Part shown: piece after piece, positions 6,912-12,859 of the stretch
How the letters are laid out: each line of letters begins with the position of its first letter
How positions within the stretch are numbered: the first letter of the stretch is position 1
Source of the DNA: Sphingomonas sp. UBA1000
GTDB lineage: Bacteria; Pseudomonadota; Alphaproteobacteria; Sphingomonadales; Sphingomonadaceae
Direction of reading: 5' to 3'
Length of the DNA: 12,859 nucleotides
NCBI GenBank assembly: GCA_002291855.1
Contig: DBAW01000217.1
Coordinates: forward strand, 5,684 to 18,542
Made by a program: the position numbers and the translations under genes
Notes under the pieces: generated by a model
Told to the model about the DNA's origin: nothing
Databases searched by the model: none
What the model saw: the letters and a program-made list of their open reading frames with translations, nothing else

Positions 6912-9356
6912 TCAATCGGCGCGCATCGCCTCGGCCGCCAGCGCCTCGGCCTCGATCAGCAGCTGATCGTCGACCCCGCGCGCGGCGACGCGCTCGCGCC
7001 CGATGAGCACCAGCACCGGCACCGCCAGCGGGCTGACCCGCTCCAGATCCATGTGCAGCATCGTCGGCCCGGCGCGTTCGAGCAGCGACGCCAGCCGCCC
7101 GAGATCGGTCATCCGCGCGCGGGCATCGTCCCATGCCGCCTTGAGCAGCAGGTGATCGGGTTCATAGCGGGTGAGCACGTCATAGATCAGGTCGGTCGAA
7201 AAACTGACCTGCCGTCCGGTCTTGCGCTTGCCGGGATGCTGGCGCTCGACCAGCCCGCCGATCACCGCGACCTCGCGGAACGCGCGCTTGAGCAGCGAGC
7301 TTTGCTGCGCCCATTCGACGAATTCATGTTCCAATATGTCGGGCGAAAACAGCGCGGCGGGATCGCTGATCGGGGCAAGGCTGGTCGTTGCCAGCGCATA
7401 GTCGCTGGCGACGAAGCCGAGCGGTTGCAGCTCGAGACTGTCCATCCGCCGCGTCAGCAGCATGCCGAGCGACTGGTTGGCGTTCCAGCCTTCAAACGTA
7501 TAGGCGACGAGGTGGTGCCGCCCCTCGCGCGGGAAGGTTTCGACCAGCAGCTCGCCGGGGCGGGGCAGGCGCGAGCGGCGGGCCTGCATGTCCAGCCATT
7601 CGCGCACATCGGCGGGAAAGCGCGCCCATTGCGCAGGATCGGCGAGAAAGGCGCGCACCCGGTCGGCCAGATGGCTGGAAATCGGCATGCGCGCGCCGCC
7701 ATAGGTCGGCACCCGCGCCGGGCGGCTGGTGGCGCGCACCACCACATCCTCGGCCTCCACCCGCTCGACCTCCAGCGTCAGCCCGGCAAAGAAGAATGTG
7801 TCCCCCGGCCCCAAAGTCGCGGCGAAGGATTCCTCGATCCGCCCGAGGCTGCGGCCGTTGCGGAAGCGGACGTTCAGCATCGCTGCCTCGACGATGATGC
7901 CCGCATTCAACCGGTGCTGGGTGACAAAGGCCGGATGGCTGACGCGCCAGCGCCCATCGGCATCGCGGGCCAGCCGGCGGAACCGGTCATAGCTTTTGAG
8001 CGCATAGCCGCCCGAGGCGACGAAGCCGATCACCTGCGCGAACAGCTCGGCGGTCAGCGCCGAATAGGGCAGGGCGGCGCGCACCTCGTCGAGCAGCGCC
8101 GCCTCGTCGAACGGCGCGGCAGCGGCGCAGGCCATGATGTGCTGGGCGAGCACGTCGAGCGCGCCCGGCCGGAACTGTTCCTGATCGAGCGTGGCCTCGC
8201 CCACCGCATCGACCGCCGCGCGCGCCTCCAGATATTCGAAGCGGTTGCCGGGGACGATTAGCGCCTCCGACGCCTGATCGAGCCGGTGATTGGCGCGCCC
8301 GACGCGCTGCAACAGCCGCGATGATCCCTTGGGCGCGCCCATCTGGATCACGCAGTCGACATCGCCCCAGTCGACGCCCAGATCGAGCGAGGCGGTGGCG
8401 ACGAGCGCGCGCAGCCGCCCGGCGGCCATCGCCTCTTCCACCTTGCGCCGCGCCTCGACCGACAGGCTGCCATGATGGATGCCGATCGGCAGCTGCGCGT
8501 CGTTGAGCGTCCACAGATCCTGAAAGATCAGCTCGGCCAGGCTGCGCGTGTTGCAGAACACGATGGTCGTGCGCCGCCGCGCGATTTCGGCCATCACCTG
8601 CCGCGCCGCATAACTGCCGCTATGCCCGGCCCAGGGAATGCGGTCATCGGGAATGACGATCCGGATGTCTGGCGGCGCACCCGGATCGCCGTTCACCAGC
8701 GCGACCGAATCGATGTCGCCATAAGGTGCCAGCCAGGCGCGATAGGCATCGGGATCGGCGACGGTTGCCGACAGGGCGGTGCGGCGCAGCGCCGGGGCCA
8801 GCGCCTGCAGCCGGGCGAGCGACAGCGCCAGCAGATCGCCGCGCTTGCCGCTGGCAAAGGCATGAACCTCGTCGATCACCACCCGCCTGACGGTCGCCAG
8901 CAGCGCCGCGCTGTCGGGATAGGACAGCAACAGGCTCAGCGACTCGGGCGTCGTCAGCAGGATGTGCGGCGGGCGGGCGCGCTGGCGGGCCTTGCGGTCC
9001 GATGGCGTGTCGCCGCTGCGCGTTTCGACGCTGATGTTCAGGCCCATTTCGGCAATCGGCGTCATCAGGTTGCGCCGCACATCGACCGCCAGCGCCTTGA
9101 GCGGCGAGACATAAAGCGTGTGCAGCCCATCGCCGGGATCCTCGGCCAGATCGACGAGCGTCGGCAGGAAACCGGCAAGCGTCTTGCCCGCCCCGGTCTG
9201 CGCGACGAGCAGCGCGTGGCGGCCCGCCGCCGCCGCGTCGAGCATGTCGAGCTGGTGGCGGCGCGGCACCCAGCCGCGCGCGGCGAACCAGTCGGCGATC
9301 CGGGCCGGCAGGCGCGGATGCGGGGAGGGCGGGGTGGCGGCACCCGTGTCGGCCAT
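6912..9356 (-). CDS. Ligase-associated DNA damage response DEXH-box helicase (Lhr-Core type)
   Basis: An ATP-driven superfamily 2 helicase expected to translocate on single-stranded DNA during repair; 814 residues, the usual size for Lhr-Core proteins. Motifs in order: AQTGAGKT (Walker A, 52-59), VSPLKALAVDVRRN (motif Ia, 83-96), TTPESL (135-140), DEVH (162-165), LSATV (195-199), VFCNTRS (266-272), GIHHGSLS (292-299), LVATASLDLGVDWGDVD (318-334) and LLQRVGRANHR (348-358). The rest is the Lhr-type winged-helix and C-terminal region, with no extra long tail. An in-frame ATG at 9417-9419 would add 21 basic residues; 9354-9356 is chosen because homology-like sequence begins soon after it, although its ribosome site is poor. 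It is divergent from the exonuclease unit and heads the - strand run leading to the protease pair and pdeM. No ligase gene is adjacent. Confidence 0.95.
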   Translation of the reverse strand: MADTGAATPPSPHPRLPARIADWFAARGWVPRRHQLDMLDAAAAGRHALLVAQTGAGKTLAGFLPTLVDLAEDPGDGLHTLYVSPLKALAVDVRRNLMTPIAEMGLNISVETRSGDTPSDRKARQRARPPHILLTTPESLSLLLSYPDSAALLATVRRVVIDEVHAFASGKRGDLLALSLARLQALAPALRRTALSATVADPDAYRAWLAPYGDIDSVALVNGDPGAPPDIRIVIPDDRIPWAGHSGSYAARQVMAEIARRRTTIVFCNTRSLAELIFQDLWTLNDAQLPIGIHHGSLSVEARRKVEEAMAAGRLRALVATASLDLGVDWGDVDCVIQMGAPKGSSRLLQRVGRANHRLDQASEALIVPGNRFEYLEARAAVDAVGEATLDQEQFRPGALDVLAQHIMACAAAAPFDEAALLDEVRAALPYSALTAELFAQVIGFVASGGYALKSYDRFRRLARDADGRWRVSHPAFVTQHRLNAGIIVEAAMLNVRFRNGRSLGRIEESFAATLGPGDTFFFAGLTLEVERVEAEDVVVRATSRPARVPTYGGARMPISSHLADRVRAFLADPAQWARFPADVREWLDMQARRSRLPRPGELLVETFPREGRHHLVAYTFEGWNANQSLGMLLTRRMDSLELQPLGFVASDYALATTSLAPISDPAALFSPDILEHEFVEWAQQSSLLKRAFREVAVIGGLVERQHPGKRKTGRQVSFSTDLIYDVLTRYEPDHLLLKAAWDDARARMTDLGRLASLLERAGPTMLHMDLERVSPLAVPVLVLIGRERVAARGVDDQLLIEAEALAAEAMRAD

Positions 9357-9452
9357 GGCTTGTCCAGTGAAGCGCCGGGGCGCGGCGCGCAACCCCCGGC
9401 CACGATCTCTGGCTGCCATCGGGCGCGGCGATCGGGGGGCGGCGATAACGGT

Positions 9453-9479
9453 TTGCGATCCGCGCGGCGGGGGATTAAT
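9453..9479 (+). promoter_or_regulatory. Possible promoter for the membrane protein-exonuclease-SOUL operon
   Basis: In the 134-base gap between divergent starts, TTGCGA (9453-9458) is followed after 15 bases by ATTAAT (9474-9479), the only AT-rich hexamer nearby. Transcription from it would begin only a few bases before ATG 9491, giving a nearly leaderless message. The same nonamer TTGCGATCC occurs in the candidate promoter at 2721. No clear promoter for the divergent helicase was seen. Confidence 0.3.
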
Positions 9480-9490
9480 GGCCTGAAGCC

Positions 9491-9910
9491 ATGGGACAGA
9501 TTGCGCCGCGCGCCTTCGGGCTTGCCATTCTCGCCGTCGTGCTGGGCGTTGTTGCCAGCGTCGTCTGGGTGCTTGTCTATGCGCTGGCGGTCGCGCCGGG
9601 GCAGGGGCAGCAGGCCTATGTCGATTATGCCAACGCCGCCGCGCCGACCATTGCGCTGACGACCGGCGTGCCGATCATGGTGCTGCTCGGCTGGTGGATC
9701 GGGCGCGGCCGCGACCGGCGCACGGCGCTGTTTGGCGGGGCGCTGGTGGCGCTGTTCTTCTTCGCGATCGACATCGCGCTGCTCGCCGGGCTGGGCAATA
9801 TCGCGCTTGCGCCCTGGGCCGAAATCCTGCCGGGCTATGCCGCGCGGCTGGCGGCGGCGCTGGCCGGGGCGGCGCTCGCTGCCCGGGGCGGGGCGCGCAC
9901 GGCCGGCTGA
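9491..9910 (+). CDS. Predicted four-helix integral membrane protein, function unknown
   Basis: A 139-residue hydrophobic protein. Likely membrane segments are at about residues 9-33, 50-70, 78-101 and 115-134, with a charged turn GRGRDRR (71-77) between the second and third; the last segment is very alanine-rich and the least certain. One conserved-looking acidic residue lies inside the third segment (FFFAIDIALL), unusual for a plain anchor. No family is recognised. ATG 9491 has only GAAG (9485-9488) as ribosome site. An earlier ATG at 9478 meets a stop after two codons. The stop lies 8 bases before the exonuclease start, so it leads that operon. A link to DNA repair is suggested by position only. 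Confidence 0.82.
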   Translation: MGQIAPRAFGLAILAVVLGVVASVVWVLVYALAVAPGQGQQAYVDYANAAAPTIALTTGVPIMVLLGWWIGRGRDRRTALFGGALVALFFFAIDIALLAGLGNIALAPWAEILPGYAARLAAALAGAALAARGGARTAG

Positions 9911-9918
9911 GCCACGCC

Positions 9919-10917
9919 ATGGCGCGCCTCGGCGACTGGATCGAGCCGCGCGCCGAGGGCATCTACATCCCCGCCGCAGATGCATGGATCGATCCGTCGC
10001 GGCCCAAGCCGCGCGCGCTCGTCACCCATGGCCATGCCGATCATGCGCGCGGCGGCCATGGCTGTGTCTGGGCGACGCCGGCGACGCTGGCGATCATGGA
10101 CGCGCGCTACGGGCCGCAACAGGCGGTGCCGGTCGATCATGGCGCGGCGCTGACGCTGGGCGATGTCGCCATCCGCTTCGTGCCCGCCGGCCATGTGCTC
10201 GGCTCGGCGCAGATCGTGCTCGACCATCGCGGCGAACGCATCGTCGTGTCGGGCGATTACAAGCGCCGCGCCGATCCCACCTGCCTGCCGTTCGAACCCG
10301 TTGCCTGCGACGTGTTCGTGACCGAGGCGACGTTCGGCCTGCCGGTGTTCGTCCATCCCGATACCGGCGACGAGATCGACCGGCTGCTCGCCGCCGTCCA
10401 TGCCAATCCCGACCGGGCGGTGCTGCTCGGCGCCTATGCGCTTGGCAAGGCGCAGCGGATCATCGCCGAACTCAGGCTGCGCGACCATCATGCGCCGATC
10501 TATCTGCACGGCGCGATGGAGCGGCTGTGCGCGCTTTATGCCGCCCACGGCGTCGCGCTGGGCGAGCTGCGCCCGGTTGCGGGGGCGGCGCGCGCCGACA
10601 TGGCCGGGCATATCGTGCTCTGCCCGCCCGCCGCGCTCAACGACCGCTGGAGCCGTCGCCTGCCCGATCCGCTGACGGCGATGGCATCGGGCTGGATGCG
10701 CATCCGCCAGCGCGCCCGCCAGCGCAATGTCGAGCTGCCGCTGATCGTGTCCGACCATGCCGACTGGAACGAGCTGTGCGCGACCATCCTTGAAATCGCG
10801 CCGCGCGAAGTGTGGGTGACGCATGGCCGCGAGGATGCGCTTGTCCATTGGTGCGCCACCCGCCAGATCAGGGCGCGCGCGCTCGACATTCGCGGCTATG
10901 AGGACGAGGACGACTGA
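9919..10917 (+). CDS. Ligase-associated DNA damage response exonuclease (metallo-beta-lactamase fold)
   Basis: A 332-residue nuclease of the beta-CASP-like metallo-beta-lactamase group, expected to trim DNA ends in repair with the Lhr-Core helicase, PdeM and an ATP-dependent ligase. Metal motifs: THGHADH (His37, His39, Asp41, His42), PAGHVLGSAQ (His92), SGDYKRR (Asp113), TEATFG (Glu136), SDHADW (278-283) and THGRED (301-306). WIEP near the start and the SDHADW box are typical of this exonuclease family. The frame is open upstream to 9694, inside the membrane-protein gene; ATG 9919 is chosen because the family begins there and it falls 8 bases after the previous stop. Its TGA shares one base with the ATG of the SOUL gene (TGATG). 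The partner ligase, commonly the next gene, is absent here and the SOUL gene takes that place. Confidence 0.93.
   Translation: MARLGDWIEPRAEGIYIPAADAWIDPSRPKPRALVTHGHADHARGGHGCVWATPATLAIMDARYGPQQAVPVDHGAALTLGDVAIRFVPAGHVLGSAQIVLDHRGERIVVSGDYKRRADPTCLPFEPVACDVFVTEATFGLPVFVHPDTGDEIDRLLAAVHANPDRAVLLGAYALGKAQRIIAELRLRDHHAPIYLHGAMERLCALYAAHGVALGELRPVAGAARADMAGHIVLCPPAALNDRWSRRLPDPLTAMASGWMRIRQRARQRNVELPLIVSDHADWNELCATILEIAPREVWVTHGREDALVHWCATRQIRARALDIRGYEDEDD
10906..10910 (+). promoter_or_regulatory. Ribosome binding site of the SOUL gene inside the exonuclease C-terminus
   Basis: GAGGA sits 6 bases before ATG 10917, within the codons for the acidic EDEDD tail of the exonuclease. With the TGATG overlap this points to translational coupling of the two genes. 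Confidence 0.65.
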
Positions 10918-11507
10918 TGGCGAAATGGGGACGGTGGCTGGCAATCGGCGGCGTCGCGGCGGTGGCGGCGAGCGCCTATCTCTATGCGCGGCGCGAGGCG
11001 CGGGCGGCGCAGCCCGGCTACAGGGTGGTCGAACGCGCCGGGGCGATCGAGATCCGCGACTATCCGGCGCTGCTGGTCGCCCAGTCCGAAGACCCGGGCG
11101 ACCGCAAATCGAGCCTTGATCGCGGCTTTCGCAAGCTCGCCCGCTACATCTTCGCCAAGTCGCGCGAGGGCGAGAAGATCGCGATGACCGCGCCCGTGCT
11201 CCACGATGCCGCAGCACCCGGCCGCTGGCGCACGCGCTTCATCATGCCCGCCGGCTATCGCCGCGACACTTTGCCTGCCCCGGCCGCCGGGGTCGACATT
11301 GCCGATGTCCCGGCGCGGCGGGTGGCGGCGATCCGCTTCAACGGCCGTGTCGATGATGCCGCGCTCACCCGGCGCGAGGCCGATCTGCGCGCCTGGCTGG
11401 CGGCGCGCGGCCTGTCCGGCGGGGCGGCCGAATATGCATTCTACAACAGCCCGTTCGTCGCGGCGGCAATGCGCCGCAACGAGGTGCTGATCCCGCTCGC
11501 CGGCTAG
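10917..11507 (+). CDS. SOUL/HEBP-family haem-binding protein with N-terminal membrane anchor
   Basis: A 196-residue SOUL-domain protein. Residues about 7-23 form one hydrophobic segment after a basic start (MAKWGRW), so it is either a signal anchor or a signal peptide. The SOUL domain follows: GYRVVERAGAIEIRDYP (34-50), GFRKLARYIF (70-79), KIAMTAPV (87-94) and RTRFIMP (105-111), then YNSPFV near the C-terminus. Members of the family bind haem or porphyrins in animals and plants; the role in bacteria is poorly defined, so haem binding is inferred from the family. The ATG overlaps the exonuclease stop by one base with a ribosome site inside the exonuclease, so it is coupled to that gene. It converges on the phosphomutase with 69 bases between stop codons. 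Confidence 0.92.
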   Translation: MAKWGRWLAIGGVAAVAASAYLYARREARAAQPGYRVVERAGAIEIRDYPALLVAQSEDPGDRKSSLDRGFRKLARYIFAKSREGEKIAMTAPVLHDAAAPGRWRTRFIMPAGYRRDTLPAPAAGVDIADVPARRVAAIRFNGRVDDAALTRREADLRAWLAARGLSGGAAEYAFYNSPFVAAAMRRNEVLIPLAG

Positions 11508-11527
11508 GGCGCTCCAGGTCTTTGGTT

Positions 11528-11579
11528 TGACGCATTTTCCGAGCCGCCGGGCGGTTCCGCCCGGCGCGCGGATGCGTCA
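11528..11579. terminator. Cruciform-like stem-loop between convergent genes, possible two-way terminator
   Basis: An inner perfect 10-bp stem (11545-11554 with 11557-11566, two-base TT turn) sits inside an outer perfect 8-bp pair, TGACGCAT (11528-11535) with ATGCGTCA (11572-11579); CCG (11539-11541) can pair with CGG (11569-11571). The outer right arm includes the phosphomutase stop codon (11577-11579). Placed between a + strand and a - strand gene, it is well positioned to end both transcripts. Neither strand shows a T-tract, so rho-independent activity is uncertain. The TTTGACGCATTTTCCG edge looks like part of a dispersed intergenic element, but that cannot be shown from one copy. Confidence 0.5.
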
Positions 11580-12859
11580 GTGCCCGGCCTGCGGCCCGCG
11601 CACGATGCCCGACCGGCCAAGCTGATCGTCGATCTGCGCGACCAGCCGGTCCAGCCCTGCCTCCGACCGGCCTTCGGCACGGGCGACGAGCACGTCCTGA
11701 GTGTTCGACGCGCGCAGCAGCCACCAGCCATCGGCGGTGGTCACGCGCGCGCCATCGGTGCGGTCGACGGTCGCGCCTTCGCTTTCCAGCCGCGCCAGCA
11801 CTTCATCGACAACGGCGAATTTGCGCGTTTCATCGACCTGGAAGCGCATTTCGGGCGTGTTGATCATCTGCGGCATCGCGCGGCGCAGATCGGCGAGCGA
11901 GCGGCCCGCCCGCGTCAGCGCGCCGATCAGCCGCACCGCGGCATAGAGCGCGTCGTCGAACCCGTAATAATCATGGGCAAAGAAGATATGCCCGCTCATC
12001 TCCCCGGCCAGCGGCGCGCCGGTTTCCTTCATCTTCGACTTGATCAGGCTGTGGCCGGTCTTCCACATCAGCGGCGTGCCGCCCAGTTCGGCGATGCGGT
12101 CATAAAGCGCCTGGCTGGCCTTCACATCGGCGATCACCGTCGCCCCGGGCAGATCGGCGAGTACCGCCTCTGCAAGCACGGCGAGCAGCTGGTCGCCCCA
12201 CACCACCTGGCCTTCGCCATCGATCGCGCCGATGCGGTCGCCATCGCCGTCAAAGGCGATGCCGAAATCCAGCCCCTTGTCGGCCACCAGCCGCTTCAGA
12301 TCGGCCAGATTCTTTTCCTCGGTCGGATCGGGATGATGGTTGGGAAAGGCCGGATCGACATCGGTGTAGAGCAGGTGATGCTCACCGGGCAGCAGCCTGA
12401 CCAGCTTTTCGAGCGCCGGGCCGGCTGCGCCATTGCCGGCGTCCCAGCCGATGCGGAACGCGCCGCCGGCAAAGCCCTGCACCAGCCGCGCGACATAGCG
12501 GTCGAGGATCTCGATATCGCTGACGTCGGCCGGGCCGTCCGCACCCAGCCAGTCCCCGGCGGCGGCCAGCCGGCCGATTTCCTGAATGTCCGCCCCGAAG
12601 AAAGGCCGGTGCTGGAACACCATCTTGAAGCCGTTATAGCTTGGCGGATTATGGCTGCCGGTGATCTGGATGCCGCCATCGACGTCGAGCACCGCTTCGG
12701 CGAAATAGAGCATCGGCGTCGCGCCCAGCCCGACCCGCACCACTGCGCAGCCGCTGTCGGTCAGCCCGCGCGCCAGCGCCTCGGCCAGCATCGGCGAGCT
12801 GTCGCGCCCGTCCCAGCCGAGCGCGACCCGCGTGCCCCCGGCGCGGCGCAGCAGCGTCG
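11577..12859 (-). CDS. pgmG: Phosphoglucomutase/phosphomannomutase, PgmG type, 5' end outside the window
   Basis: Interconverts hexose 1- and 6-phosphates, supplying glucose-1-phosphate or mannose-1-phosphate for polysaccharide and lipopolysaccharide synthesis. The frame runs off the right edge: the residues before the first ATG (12789-12791) read VALGWDGRDSSP, a conserved N-terminal motif of the family, so the true start lies beyond 12859. At least 426 residues are visible. Key sites: the phosphoserine loop ITGSHNPPSYNGFK (serine codon at 12654-12656), the metal loop DGDGDRIGAID (visible about 203-213), the sugar-specificity loop GEMSGH (285-290) and the phosphate loop RASNTQ (382-387). All four look intact. 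Sphingomonads use such an enzyme (PgmG) with both glucose and mannose phosphates; the dual specificity is known for the family, not shown here. Confidence 0.94.
   Translation of the reverse strand, partial: TLLRRAGGTRVALGWDGRDSSPMLAEALARGLTDSGCAVVRVGLGATPMLYFAEAVLDVDGGIQITGSHNPPSYNGFKMVFQHRPFFGADIQEIGRLAAAGDWLGADGPADVSDIEILDRYVARLVQGFAGGAFRIGWDAGNGAAGPALEKLVRLLPGEHHLLYTDVDPAFPNHHPDPTEEKNLADLKRLVADKGLDFGIAFDGDGDRIGAIDGEGQVVWGDQLLAVLAEAVLADLPGATVIADVKASQALYDRIAELGGTPLMWKTGHSLIKSKMKETGAPLAGEMSGHIFFAHDYYGFDDALYAAVRLIGALTRAGRSLADLRRAMPQMINTPEMRFQVDETRKFAVVDEVLARLESEGATVDRTDGARVTTADGWWLLRASNTQDVLVARAEGRSEAGLDRLVAQIDDQLGRSGIVRGPQAGH

Noticed and set aside
6817..7134. N-terminal extension of the aspartyl protease into the helicase gene
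   Set aside because: The extra residues are low-complexity Arg/Ala sequence; a good ribosome site and signal peptide mark the start at 6816.
9357..9419. Helicase start at 9419
   Set aside because: It would add 21 basic residues with no similarity to the family N-terminus. It cannot be fully excluded because neither start has a strong ribosome site.
7053..9659. Two long + strand frames (7053-8261 and 8472-9659)
   Set aside because: They mirror the helicase gene in the antisense direction; the helicase has all its superfamily motifs.
9694..9918. Longer exonuclease starting inside the membrane-protein gene
   Set aside because: The added 75 residues are out-of-frame shadow of the membrane protein, and the family begins at ATG 9919.
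9835..11217. 460-codon - strand frame over the exonuclease and SOUL genes
   Set aside because: It is antisense to two well-supported genes and lacks any domain signature.

Overview
The window is GC-rich (roughly 70% by eye), densely coded DNA with very short gaps. It most resembles an alphaproteobacterium, probably a sphingomonad. That placement is an inference from the base composition, the fused PabB/PabC protein, the PgmG-type hexose phosphomutase and the ligase-associated DNA-repair genes; no rRNA or other marker gene is present to confirm it. Eleven protein genes are supported. Two run off the window ends: pabB at the left and the phosphomutase at the right. No tRNA, rRNA, CRISPR array, insertion sequence or phage gene was seen.

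Left part (1-3615, + strand). The 3' part of a fused aminodeoxychorismate synthase/aminodeoxychorismate lyase gene (p-aminobenzoate for folate) is followed after 30 bases by an aspartate-type aminotransferase. A hairpin separates these from a two-gene unit: a 59-residue membrane-anchored or exported small protein, then an exported methionine sulfoxide reductase A. Their stop and start codons overlap (GTGA). This MsrA has the catalytic cysteine and no other cysteine.

Middle part (3644-9356, - strand). In transcription order: an Lhr-Core-type DEXH helicase, a secreted protein with two retropepsin-like aspartyl protease domains, a lipoprotein M19 dipeptidase, then the metallophosphoesterase nuclease PdeM. 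Between the dipeptidase and pdeM lies a 258-base gap. It holds two direct 31-bp repeats, each a hairpin with a GAAA tetraloop on the transcribed strand, and a near-perfect 32-bp inverted repeat.

Right part (9491-11507, + strand, divergent from the helicase). A four-helix membrane protein of unknown function, a metallo-beta-lactamase-fold exonuclease of the ligase-associated DNA damage response, and a SOUL-type haem-binding protein form a tight operon. A phosphoglucomutase/phosphomannomutase on the - strand converges on it across a stem-loop.

The main biological theme is the ligase-associated DNA damage response set. Helicase, exonuclease and PdeM are all here, but they are split over two divergent transcription units with envelope protease genes between them. 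The ATP-dependent ligase that gives the set its name is not in the window. The other themes are envelope peptide turnover (aspartyl protease plus dipeptidase) and methionine repair outside the cytoplasm.
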